Source: Streptococcus equi subsp. equi (GTDB lineage Bacteria; Bacillota; Bacilli; Lactobacillales; Streptococcaceae). Taken from it: a DNA stretch of 64,000 bases. The stretch spans positions 496,001 to 560,000 of the forward strand of contig LR134389.1 in NCBI GenBank assembly GCA_900637675.1. Reading direction: 5' to 3'. Of this stretch, positions 36,585 through 45,048 are shown in pieces. Under the pieces are notes generated by a model that ran no database searches, had not been told where the DNA came from, and saw nothing but the letters and a program-made list of their open reading frames with translations. A program made the position numbers and the translations under genes. Every line of letters begins with the position of its first letter. Position 1 is the stretch's first letter.

Positions 36585-37820
36585 TTAGTCTTTTCTTTTG
36601 CGTCTTGTTAGGAAGCCTAATCCGAGAAGAGAGAGTAAGCCTGTTCCAAGTCCTGTCATTAGACTGCCTGCTTCATTTGTTCTTGGTAGTCCCTTGCCGC
36701 TAGACTGGCTAGTAGTGTTTGATGGCTTGGTTGGTTTTTGAGGCTTAACCTCTGGTTGAGGCGCTGGTTTAGGCTGAGGTTCCGGTTTAGGCTTAGGTTC
36801 TGGCATAGGCTCAGGTTGTGGCTTAGGCTCAGGATCTGGCATAGGCTCAGGATCTGGCTTAGGCACAGGTTGTGGTTTAGGCTCTGGCTTAGGCTCAGGT
36901 TGTGGTTTAGGCTCTGGCTTAGGCTGAGGATCTGGCTTAGGTTCTGGCATAGGCTCAGGTTGTGGCTTAGGCTCTGGCTTAGGCATTGGTTCCGGCTTAG
37001 GCTCTGGTTTAGGCTCGGGCTTTTTAGGAGCTCCTGCCTCACCGCTTTCTCCTTCTGGATATTTAGTTTGACCATTTTCACCTGGTAAATGATGTGGATT
37101 GTTCCCACCTGGTGGTTTAGGTCCTGGATTTGGGTTCGGAAGTTTTGGTGTTAAAGTGGAACCAAGAAGATGTTGATAAAATTTACCTGTACTATAATTA
37201 TATGATGAAGTTACATAAAGATTTAAGCTATAGGTATGTGCTGTAGTTTGGAAGTTTTTTTCAGCAGTTTCAATTAACTTTTTTAATTCTGAATCTTCAT
37301 CTTTGTTTAGATGATAACCATCTTTGAAATGATTTGTAGCGTATCCATCAGTAAAGTGCCAAATAGCTAGCTGTGTTAATCGGCGACTTTGATCTTCACT
37401 TAAATTACCTAATGTCTTATTAGGATAGCCATTTGAAAGAACAGTAACTAATTTTGAAGTTAAGTTATCACTGGGCTTCTGAGATTTAGCTCTTAAAAGG
37501 CTTTCATCTCCTTCTTTCTTTTCATAGATAGGGAGTTTTATACCTAGCTTACTTGGATCTTTAAATTGAGATTCCCAGAGCTCAGGTGAACTATTTAACC
37601 TGTTAAAGCAATAGACACAGTGCTCTTTATCGGTTTTTCTTTCGGGGTGATTTGTTGGTGTTACATATAAAAATACTGGCCAGTCTCCACCGTCTTTTGT
37701 TCCATCATCATAGCCATAGTACTGCTCTGCCAGTACTCTTGCCGCGCCTCCGATAAAGCTGCCCGACATGATGATGCAGACTGTCGAGGCTGCTAGCATC
37801 TTCTTCATTGTTTTTCTCAT
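36585..37820 (-). CDS. Thioester-domain surface adhesin with LPXTN wall-sorting signal
   Basis: 411 residues. A signal peptide (1-31, ending VLA) is followed by a thioester domain. HCVYCFN (Cys68/Cys71) and [13 protein letters not shown] (Gln150) are the Cys and Gln motifs that form an internal thioester able to bond covalently to host amines. A linker rich in Gly and Pro follows, then about 100 residues of PEPKP-type repeats. The sorting signal is LPRTN, a hydrophobic stretch and RRKRKD. LPXTN replaces the usual LPXTG. AAGGAGAG precedes the ATG. The neighbouring gene upstream is a truncated paralogue with a collagen domain. Confidence 0.85.
   Translation of the reverse strand: MRKTMKKMLAASTVCIIMSGSFIGGAARVLAEQYYGYDDGTKDGGDWPVFLYVTPTNHPERKTDKEHCVYCFNRLNSSPELWESQFKDPSKLGIKLPIYEKKEGDESLLRAKSQKPSDNLTSKLVTVLSNGYPNKTLGNLSEDQSRRLTQLAIWHFTDGYATNHFKDGYHLNKDEDSELKKLIETAEKNFQTTAHTYSLNLYVTSSYNYSTGKFYQHLLGSTLTPKLPNPNPGPKPPGGNNPHHLPGENGQTKYPEGESGEAGAPKKPEPKPEPKPEPMPKPEPKPQPEPMPEPKPDPQPKPEPKPQPEPKPEPKPQPVPKPDPEPMPDPEPKPQPEPMPEPKPKPEPQPKPAPQPEVKPQKPTKPSNTTSQSSGKGLPRTNEAGSLMTGLGTGLLSLLGLGFLTRRKRKD
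36755..37020 (-). repeat. PEPKP-coding repeat region
   Basis: Short degenerate repeats based on GGCTTAGGCTCTGGC on the plus strand encode alternating Pro-Glu-Pro-Lys units. This is the wall-spanning stalk and a likely site of length variation. Confidence 0.85.
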
Positions 37821-38046
37821 GTTTCTCTCCTTTGAGTTTAGAAATAGTCATTCCCAAACCTTTCTTCTCCGTAGAATAGCTTAACATGGTGACTCTAAGC
37901 TGTGAATCATTTTCTGATAATTAGCTTCCGCAGTTTCGTTTTTTTTTTTTTTTAATTAAAACGGAAATTGTCTGATATTATTTTGGATTAACAAAACCAG
38001 CCTAAAGCTGGAAAAATAGTATTGGGACCAAGTAATAGAGAATACG
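37821..38046 (-). promoter_or_regulatory. Upstream region of the thioester adhesin with a 15-nt T tract
   Basis: T15 (37939-37953; A15 on the coding strand) lies about 120 bases before the start codon. It is flanked by AT-rich sequence with TAATTA and TATTCT candidates for -10 elements. I cannot fix the promoter. A homopolymer this long is prone to slippage and could modulate expression. Confidence 0.4.
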
Positions 38047-38086
38047 AAAAAGCTTATCGTTAGGAGTAAAACGATAAGTTTTTTTG
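38047..38086. terminator. Terminator of the collagen-like gene
   Basis: CTTATCGTT (38053-38061) and AACGATAAG (38070-38078) with T runs on both strands, about 50 bases beyond the minus-strand collagen-like gene. Confidence 0.75.
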
Positions 38087-38134
38087 TGATTTGTTTGATA
38101 GCCAATGATTAAAAAGCTATAGATAGTGCTTTAA

Positions 38135-39373
38135 TTATTGTTTTCTTTTGCGTCTAGTTAAGAAGCCCAGTCCAAGAAGAGAGAGCAAGCCTGTTCCCAA
38201 TACTGTTATCAAGCTGCCTGTGTCGTTTGTTTTTGGTAGTGCTTTGCCGCTAGGTTGGCTAGTAATGGTTGATGGCTTGTTTGGTTGTTGAGGTTTTGTC
38301 TCTGGCTGAGGCTTAACCTCTGGTTGAGGTATCGGCTTAGGTTCTGGCTTGGATTCTGGTTTAGGTGCAGGGTCAGGCATTGGTTGTGGCATTGGATCTG
38401 GGGTAGGAGTGGGATTTTCTCCACGAGGTCCTTGCTCCCCACGTTCACCTTTTTCTCCATCTTTTCCAGGATCACCCTTAGGCCCAGGAATGCCTTGTTG
38501 CCCAGGATCCCCTTTTTCACCTGGTTTACCGTCTTTACCATTACGTCCAGGGTCTCCTTTTTCTCCAGTTTCCCCTTTGTCACCTCTAGGCCCCTGAGGT
38601 CCAGCCGGACCACGATCACCTTGTTTGCCCGGTTTACCATCTTGTCCTTTTTCTCCGGTTTCCCCTTTATCACCTCTAGGACCTTGTGGTCCTTGTTTCC
38701 CAGGTTCGCCCTGAGGCCCACGTTGACCATTTAGGCCAGGCTTGCCGTCTTTCCCATTTTTTATGTATTTTTTCTGTAGTAGTTTATCTTTGTTTTTGTC
38801 ATATTTATCGTTTTTATTCGTATCCTCATAGATGTAAAGATAATAACCATCTTTTCCATTTTCTTCTATATAAATTTTAGTACATTGACAGTTCTCTTTG
38901 TTTTCTGGAGTTTTAACTACTAAGGTAGAACCTAAAAGATTTTGAAATTTTGAATTTCTATCTTTAGATATATAGATATCTAAAGTTCGATTGTTACTAG
39001 TCCCAGCAGTTTTGCCAGCCTGTATTAAATACTTTAATCCTTGAAATTCAAGATCATTTAGACTATAATTTGATTTCAACGTTTCTTCAGAAATACCATC
39101 TGTAAAATACCAAATAGCTAATTGGGTTAATTGTCTTGCCCTGATTTCATCGGGACAGTAGTCTTTACAAAAACTGCTTTTCCCGGTTGGATAACCATTA
39201 CTTAAAACAGCCACTAAAGTAGCTGTAATATCTTTGACATCCGCCCTAAAATTTGGTGAGGCATTATCTCTAAATAAACTATTATTTCCCTCATACTTGT
39301 CATATAGAGGTAGTTGATAAGGTATTTTTTCTGGAGATTCATACATACTTTCCCAAAGTGTACTGACCCCCAA
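38135..39373 (-). pseudogene. Collagen-like thioester adhesin lacking its 5' end
   Basis: The open frame of 412 codons begins with a TTG inside a palindromic IS-derived insertion. Genuine homology starts at LWES, which matches the paralogue from its residue 81. The signal peptide and the thioester Cys are gone; RQLTQLAIWYFTD with the Gln partner remains near residue 84. Then come a region to residue 206, 38 uninterrupted Gly-X-Y triplets (207-320), a proline-rich stalk and LPKTN with a hydrophobic tail and RRKRKQ. It belongs with the Scl-type proteins of S. equi. Without a signal peptide it cannot reach the surface. Confidence 0.88.
38414..38755 (-). repeat. Collagen-like Gly-X-Y repeat region
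   Basis: 38 Gly-X-Y triplets without interruption, including two copies of [16 protein letters not shown]. The DNA is repetitive and a likely recombination site among scl genes. Confidence 0.92.
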
Positions 39374-39473
39374 AAGTTGGACACGACATATTAGTGAAAG
39401 GATTTAGTTCTGTATTGCACAGGGCTAAGTCCTTTCACTAATATGTCGTGTCCAACTTTTGGGGGTCAGTACA
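39359..39473. mobile_element. 115-bp near-perfect palindrome built from an IS3-family end
   Basis: TGTACTGACCCCC opens a 49-base arm (51 with the flank) that reappears inverted with one mismatch. The first 75 or so bases are identical to the left end of the IS3-family element at 62125; the rest is the inverted copy. The palindrome continues two bases past the IS boundary on each side (AG...CT). It has no coding capacity and no target duplication is visible. It lies exactly where the collagen-like adhesin gene is truncated. Confidence 0.88.
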
Positions 39474-39531
39474 CTGCTTTGTCTAAGCATTGGGGTGTAG
39501 ATGAATGAGTGGTGATTAGGCCTGTTGTGAT

Positions 39532-40617
39532 TTATGGTGTGGGCTTAGCGATCAAGGCATGGGCGTGCGTCACTCCGTACTGATCTAGGTTGATGCAGGT
39601 CATCTGATGGTTACTACAATCGTATCGGTAAAGCCTTTTTGGAAAGAGGAAGTAGTAGTTGCTTGAGGTCATCATAAAGTAGGGAGAGCTTGTCTCCTGA
39701 CCGGCTAGCTCCTCAAAGCGAATGGTTCTCTCCTCTCCGGTATCTAGCTGGTAGATGGTCCATGCAAAGTCAGGATTATAATGCTGATCATTTTCGATGA
39801 TAAGCTCATTGGTTTTGGCATGGTGGTAAATGGCTCTAGGACTATTGACATGAAGCATGAGATAGGACTTTTGACCGCTATCTAAGTCATAGGTCATCAC
39901 CTTGTTACCAGGTCTAGGTTCTCCAGTTTCTAAAATGCCATCAGCAGCCTGGGTAATGTAAAGGGTTCGTCCGACGTTGACCATGCGCAGATAGGCAGTG
40001 CTTTCGTCCAGATCTATCCGATCAGTGATAGTAAAGGATTTGTCCATTTTCCATAGCTCAGTTTTGGGCTGCTGACTCTTGATGTCTACAGCGCTGACAA
40101 GCAGGTACAGAGCGTCATCAATCACCAGAAACTGATTGCTGGCATTAATGGTGTCTTGATTTAGAATAGACTTGTGAGCCTGTTTTTTCAAGTGGCGGTC
40201 ATACTTGTAGCAGTCAATACGATCGGCAAAGACAGCTGTTGTGTAAAAGTAATCACCATCAGTTGTAGAGGTGTAGGCGTCATTGCCATCAGCATGAAGG
40301 ACTTTTTCTTCTAGGCTTGCTTGATCAATGTGAGTTAACAGAACCTTGAGGTCATTTCCTTCTCTTGTCTTTGCAAAATACCCTTGCTTGGCCTGCTTAA
40401 AGCTTTCTCGCTCAAATAGCTTGTGCTGTGTTCGAGAGATGGTCTCAACAGGCACCAGACTGTCAGCTTTTTCCATAAAGGTCCTAACATGATCCTTGTC
40501 AAAAATAGCGACTTGATAGGGCTTACTAATCTTGGAGTGGCAAGCAGATAGGGAAAATCCTCCTAATGCTAGTGTCAACATCGTTAGCAATAGCTTATAA
40601 AAATACCTTGTTGTCAT
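39532..40617 (-). CDS. Lipoprotein of unknown function, probably beta-propeller
   Basis: 361 residues. The signal peptide ends in the lipobox LSAC, so the protein is lipid-anchored outside the membrane. The remainder shows repeated short strand patterns with aromatic and Asp residues (STTDGDYFYTTAVFADRIDCYKYD, DDALYLLVSAVD, GRTLYITQAADGIL), like a WD- or YVTN-type propeller. I do not recognise a named family. It is a single gene, adjacent to the palindromic insertion, and its downstream end is intact. Confidence 0.7.
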   Translation of the reverse strand: MTTRYFYKLLLTMLTLALGGFSLSACHSKISKPYQVAIFDKDHVRTFMEKADSLVPVETISRTQHKLFERESFKQAKQGYFAKTREGNDLKVLLTHIDQASLEEKVLHADGNDAYTSTTDGDYFYTTAVFADRIDCYKYDRHLKKQAHKSILNQDTINASNQFLVIDDALYLLVSAVDIKSQQPKTELWKMDKSFTITDRIDLDESTAYLRMVNVGRTLYITQAADGILETGEPRPGNKVMTYDLDSGQKSYLMLHVNSPRAIYHHAKTNELIIENDQHYNPDFAWTIYQLDTGEERTIRFEELAGQETSSPYFMMTSSNYYFLFPKRLYRYDCSNHQMTCINLDQYGVTHAHALIAKPTP

Positions 40618-41075
40618 TATTTATTCCGATTCTTATATTACTATGGTAAAAAATAAATCTAGAGCCTAATAGTCAGGCAAAGCAAAGACAAAAAGAAAGC
40701 GCTATCCTTACTTATAGTATCATAGTAATCAATAAAAAATGAATAATGATTCACTTGTCGCTTCCTATAATTGTCTGTTTTATGATCTAATTTAGAAACA
40801 AATAGTCTGTACTTGTTAATGATCACCGAAACTTTTAGGCAGCTCAGAAGCTGATGATAGATACTGATAGTAGTAGAGCCAGCTATGGTTTTCTATCAAT
40901 GTGTGGCTTTCTCTTTTTCTGGACGGCAGCCTTTTTGATGTAAAGGCAGCGAAGGTCCTATACTATTAGTTTGCTAGGAGCCTAGTCTAAGGGCTCAGGT
41001 ATGGCCTTCAACGAGAAGGGCTGCTATTATTTACCTCCTTGTAGGGAGTGACTTTTCCTTTATTTGAGCTGATAG
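40618..41075. other. Gene-free gap upstream of the lipoprotein
   Basis: About 460 AT-rich bases between two minus-strand genes; it must hold the lipoprotein promoter. I see no gene, clear hairpin or repeat. Confidence 0.5.
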
Positions 41076-41705
41076 TTAGATGATTTTTGTGCCATGCACA
41101 ATAGCTGTTCCTGTTAGTTGACTTAGCTCTTGGCAGTTATCAGCTGTGACACCTCCACCAATCATGATTTCGATTCGGTGCTGAGCAGCCTTGACTAACT
41201 GCTTGATATGGTCAATGTTTTCATAGATGGATCTGGTATCGCTTGAGCCATGAAGCAGGATTCGTACAAAGCCATAGTCAATGAGCTGCTCTAGGCTTGC
41301 GATTTGTTGGTCGCGAGCAATCAGGTCAAAGGCCATGTGAAAAACCAGAGGGAGTCCTTGTGTAGCTGGTAGGAGCTGTTCGATAGCATCGGTGTCAAGC
41401 TGGTTGTCCTTAGTGAGTAAGCCTATGACCAAGGCATCAGTTCCTGCTTCGATAGCCTTTAAGATATCTGCTTCCATAGCACGCAATTCAAGGTCGTTAT
41501 AGACAAAATCACCTCCTCTTGGGCGGATCATTGTTGCGACACTAATCTGCTTGTCATGTAGGAGGTCGCAGGCTTCCTTGATGACACCATAAGAGGGTGT
41601 GGTGCCACCGACTGCAAGATTGTCGCAGAGCTCAACACGATTGACCGACTGGCTGGTCAATTGGTTTAGCATGGTTAGGTTTTCAGCACAAAATTCTTTA
41701 ATCAT
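41076..41705 (-). CDS. cutC: CutC family protein
   Basis: 209 residues of the CutC TIM-barrel family: EFCAENL at the start, RVELCDNLAVGGTTPSYG, ATMIRPRGGDFVY and the C-terminal IMIGGGVTADN. Historically linked to copper homeostasis, but the function is unsettled and a copper role is not proven. GGAGAACC precedes the ATG. It is monocistronic here and not linked to copYA. Confidence 0.93.
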   Translation of the reverse strand: MIKEFCAENLTMLNQLTSQSVNRVELCDNLAVGGTTPSYGVIKEACDLLHDKQISVATMIRPRGGDFVYNDLELRAMEADILKAIEAGTDALVIGLLTKDNQLDTDAIEQLLPATQGLPLVFHMAFDLIARDQQIASLEQLIDYGFVRILLHGSSDTRSIYENIDHIKQLVKAAQHRIEIMIGGGVTADNCQELSQLTGTAIVHGTKII

Positions 41706-41915
41706 AATGGTTCTCCTTTGTGATTTACTTTATTATAGCATGATTGCTGGCAATCCTTGAAGAGGCTTTTTGTCAAATGATGACTATTGTGCTATACTCA
41801 GCTGAGATGAGAAGCAGGCATACCGCTATGAGGTGTCCCTAGCAGAGTGACAAGGTGTAAGGCTTTTTGCGGTAGCATAGCATCATCAAATCAGAATAGA
41901 TTGTGAGTGTGAACG

Positions 41916-42470
41916 ATGGAGATTAGACTTGCTTTTCCTAATGAGCTTAGTCAGATCATGACAGTGATCAATTCAGCTAAGTCTGCCTTAGCCCAATCAG
42001 GCTCCAGCCAATGGCAGAAAGCAGATGGGTATCCTGCTTATCAGGATATTGCTGCTGATGTGTTGCAAGGGCAGGGCTATGTGGCTTTGCTTGAGGGGCA
42101 GATTGTTGCTTATGCGGCTGTTATTGATGGCCAAGAGGACGCCTACGACAAGATTTATGATGGCAGGTGGCAGCATAATCACCACCGTTATGTGACCTTT
42201 CATCGTGTGGCGGTGCTGAGTGATAGGACTGGTCAGGGAATTGCTCAGACCTTTTTGCAAGGGCTCATTGAGGGGCAGCATGGACCAGATTTTCGGATAG
42301 ATACTCATGAGCATAATCAGGTCATGCGGCATATCATTGAAAAGTTAGGCTTTGTTTACTGTGGCAAGGTACCAATTGATGGCGAGCGCTTAGCCTATCA
42401 AAAAATTAAGAAAAGCCATGAAAGAGCCGCTTATCAGGAGATTAGCGAGGATAGCCGCTACAGCTATTGA
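41916..42470 (+). CDS. GNAT family N-acetyltransferase
   Basis: 184 residues. The GNAT acetyl-CoA site is visible in FHRVAVLSDRTGQGIAQTFL (motif A, RxxGxG/A form), followed by RIDTHEHNQVMRHIIEKLGFVYCG, typical of the C-terminal half. The substrate is unknown. The final 20 residues (ERAAYQEISEDSRYSY) extend past the fold. The ribosome binding site is weak. Confidence 0.88.
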   Translation: MEIRLAFPNELSQIMTVINSAKSALAQSGSSQWQKADGYPAYQDIAADVLQGQGYVALLEGQIVAYAAVIDGQEDAYDKIYDGRWQHNHHRYVTFHRVAVLSDRTGQGIAQTFLQGLIEGQHGPDFRIDTHEHNQVMRHIIEKLGFVYCGKVPIDGERLAYQKIKKSHERAAYQEISEDSRYSY

Positions 42471-42925
42471 TATAGGATCGGAAAAGCTTATCGGGCTTTT
42501 GGTTAGCTATCAGGCAAGTACAACTGAGCCGGCAAATATGTCTGCCTATCCCAATGTGATAAAGTGTAGCTCATAGACGAACTATTGATGACTTGTGAGG
42601 GATTGGTCTAGCCCCACGCTATGTGTTTTTATTTGAGTAGGTATCAGCGCATGAAATGACTTTTTAATCAGAACATTGGCCTTTAATTAGAAGAACATCT
42701 AATCAGGCACCAGCGCGTGAAACAGCTTTAGCATGTTGTGTCTTTCCAGCTTCGTTTTTCAAGGGGGGCAGCTGTATAGTAAGCGACTTTTGACACTAAC
42801 GATTGTATGGCAGCATTGAAAGAGCCGCTATTGTTTTTTCATGCGTTTGTTGTGGTGTCAGAGGGCTCCTTCTTGCCTTTAGCTAGGCTTTTTCTTATAA
42901 TAAATAGTCAAGGGAATAAGCTATT
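42471..42925. other. Gene-free gap with a short imperfect direct repeat
   Basis: Two copies of an 18-base unit (AYCAGCGCRTGAAAYRRC) lie at about 42643 and 42709. No gene or terminator is convincing. Confidence 0.4.
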
Positions 42926-43438
42926 ATGTGGGGAGGTCAGATCTTGCCATTGTACGAGTGTGTGTATCAATCGCCCTTAGGAAAAATATCCTTGGTTGCG
43001 ACTGATGTTGCTTTGATAGGAGCCTGGTTTGAAGGTCAAAGGTATTTTCAGGCTGGGATTAAAGTGCAGCCCATCTGGCAGGAGCAGCATGCCCTGTTAA
43101 AAAGAGCCTGTTTGTGGCTTGACGCTTACTTTGAGAGGAAGCCCTATCCCATGCTTGATTGCTTATCTCCACAGGGTACTGATTTTCAGCGAGCTGTCTG
43201 GCGAGAATTGCAGACGATAAGATGGGGAGAGACCTTGAGCTATGGTGAGCTTGCCAAGCGCCTGCAGTGTCGTTCGGCTCAGGCTGTTGGTGGTGCCATA
43301 GGACGTAATCCTTTAAGTATTTTTATTCCCTGTCATCGTGTACTGGCTGCTGATGGTCGCTTGATTGGCTATGCTGGAGGACTTGAAAAGAAGGCCTGGT
43401 TGCTCAGGCACGAGCAAATTAGTGTTAATAAGGAGTAG
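42926..43438 (+). CDS. ogt: Methylated-DNA-protein-cysteine methyltransferase
   Basis: 170 residues. It repairs O6-alkylguanine by transferring the alkyl group to its own Cys. The active-site motif IPCHRVLA is near residue 130, preceded by the DNA-binding helix region LSYGELAKRLQCRSAQAVGGAIGRNP. The suicide mechanism is known for the family. The next gene starts four bases after its stop, so the two form a unit. Confidence 0.93.
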   Translation: MWGGQILPLYECVYQSPLGKISLVATDVALIGAWFEGQRYFQAGIKVQPIWQEQHALLKRACLWLDAYFERKPYPMLDCLSPQGTDFQRAVWRELQTIRWGETLSYGELAKRLQCRSAQAVGGAIGRNPLSIFIPCHRVLAADGRLIGYAGGLEKKAWLLRHEQISVNKE

Positions 43439-43441
43439 CTA

Positions 43442-43795
43442 ATGATTACCATTTACCAATACCCAAAGTGTAGTACCTGTCAAAAAGCCCTTGCTGAGCT
43501 AAAGACCCTGGTTTCTGAGGTTGATATCATTGATATTAAGGCCAATCCCCCTAAAGCTGAGCAGCTGAAACAATGGCTAGAGCATTCAGATTATAGCCTC
43601 AAAAGCTTTTTCAATACCAGTGGTATGCGTTATCGTGAGCTTGGGCTTAAAGATAAGGTTAATTCACTGAGCGTTGAGGAGGCAGCGGAGCTTTTGGCAA
43701 CAGATGGCATGCTGATTAAGCGGCCGATCCTCTTACAGGATAATCAGGTCTTGCAGGTAGGGTATCGAACAGCCTATAAGGATCTAGGTCTTTAA
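43442..43795 (+). CDS. ArsC/Spx-family thioredoxin-fold protein
   Basis: 117 residues. The N-terminal YPKCSTCQKALAEL has the CxxC motif of the ArsC/Spx/YffB family, and NTSGMRYRELGLK and LIKRPILL are characteristic later segments. This form (YffB-like, Spx-related) lacks evidence for arsenate reduction or RNA polymerase binding, so the role is unassigned; a thiol-redox function is likely. It is paired with ogt. Confidence 0.88.
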   Translation: MITIYQYPKCSTCQKALAELKTLVSEVDIIDIKANPPKAEQLKQWLEHSDYSLKSFFNTSGMRYRELGLKDKVNSLSVEEAAELLATDGMLIKRPILLQDNQVLQVGYRTAYKDLGL

Positions 43796-43801
43796 GCGAT
43801 T

Positions 43802-43836
43802 AAAAAAACGGTTCTCTTGCAGAGCCATTTTTTTTT
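43802..43836. terminator. Bidirectional terminator between the ArsC-like gene and exoA
   Basis: GGTTCT-CTTGC-AGAGCC (one G-U pair) flanked by A7 and a T9 run, between convergent genes. Confidence 0.8.
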
Positions 43837-43870
43837 AATGTCTGGGTTGATTTGTCCGAATGCTTCTAGT

Positions 43871-44697
43871 CTATAGATCAATTTCTAATAAAATCGGTGT
43901 GTGATCCTGACGTTCTCCTGAGGAAATCATCTCTGAGCGACTAACCTTATCAATCAACCGATTTGACGTGAGCCAGTAATCAATTCTCCAGCCGGTATTG
44001 TTCAATTTACTGGTCTTGCTGCGCTGTGCCCACCAGCTATAAACGTTTGGAATATCGCCATGAATAAAGCGAAAGGTATCTGTAAACCCTCGGTTAAGCA
44101 GGTTCGTAAAGCCAAGCCGCTCCTCATCTGTAAAGCCCGGAGAGCGGTGGTTGCTAGCTGGGTTAGCCAGGTCGATTTCCTTGTGGGCAACGTTGTAATC
44201 ACCAGTAGCCAAAACAGGCTTTTGGGCATCGAGCTGGGCTAGGTAGTCGGCATATTTTTGGTCCCAGAGCTGGCGCTCTTCCAAGCGTCTAAGCCCATCA
44301 CCGGCATTTGGGGTGTAGACCTGTGTGACAAAGAAATAGTTAAATTCTAGGGTGATGATACGCCCTTCAGCGTCCATAGTGGTAGGAGCTCCGATATCTG
44401 GGAATGTGACAATGGGATTGAGCTCTTTTTATAGAGGAACATGGTTCCGGCATAGCCTTTTCTGGCGGGCTCAACAGATGAACGCCAAACATTGAGATGA
44501 TTAGGAAAGTAGCCAAGCAAGCTCTCAAGGTGCTTTTTGGTAGGGCCTTTGGCAGATAGCTTTGTCTCTTGAATTGCAATAATATCAGCGTCCTGTGCCA
44601 CGAGAGTATCAAGTACAGCGCGTGATAAGAGGGCTCTAGGAGATTCACCAGTGAGCGCAGCATTTAAAGAATCAATGTTCCATGAGATGAGTTTCAT
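43871..44697 (-). pseudogene. exoA: Exonuclease III family DNA repair nuclease, frameshifted
   Basis: The N-terminal frame starts MKLISWNIDSLNAAL, includes AIQETKLS (metal-binding Glu), and reaches MFLYKK, where it leaves the family. The C-terminal frame resumes at ELNPIVTFPDIGAP and continues through TGDYNVAHKEIDLANP, TGWRIDYWL and QDHTPI. Restoring one A in the A5 run (plus-strand T5, 44426-44430) gives one frame of 275 residues, the usual ExoA length. All catalytic motifs are then present. If real, the lesion removes a major AP endonuclease, so it should be confirmed by resequencing. Confidence 0.85.
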
Positions 44698-45048
44698 TTT
44701 TCTTCGCTTTCTAAATGATAATCTTAACCTATATTGTAACAAAAAATAAGGCCAAGGCGACTGTGGAAGCTTGGTTCTGTTATAGGTATGAGGACAGGTA
44801 ATGTCTAAAAATGGTGTGACATTTTTGAAGTCTAGCGGCTGAGTTTAGCCTTATCTGTTGATGAGACAGGTTCTGAGAGGCCTCATTTCAGTGAGTTGAA
44901 TGATTAAAAAATGACATAAACTGAGAGCTTCTAGTCTTATTGCTTTTGTGATTAAAAAATGGTTAAATAGCTTAGACATTATTGATTAAAACATAAATGA
45001 ATCATTTGTTTAAAATAACCTTTTTTAATAAATCTAGGAGGACATCAA

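Noticed and set aside
36738..37088. Plus-strand frame with repeating LRLWFRL opposite the PEPKP region
   Set aside because: Shadow of the repeat on the other strand, as is the similar frame at 38285-38734 opposite the collagen region.
36659..37108. Second minus-strand frame with LSQSLN repeats inside the adhesin gene
   Set aside because: Out-of-frame reading of the PEPKP repeats; the adhesin frame has signal peptide, thioester motifs and sorting signal.
38414..38755. Possible CRISPR-like array because of regular DNA repeats
   Set aside because: The period is three codons of Gly-X-Y, not repeat-spacer; no cas genes are present anywhere in the window.
39359..39473. A standard IS insertion with target duplication
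   Set aside because: No transposase, no direct repeats, and the arms are inverted copies of a single IS end rather than left plus right ends.
42643..42726. Imperfect 18-base direct repeat in the gap before ogt
   Set aside because: Only two diverged copies, no flanking structure; may be chance.
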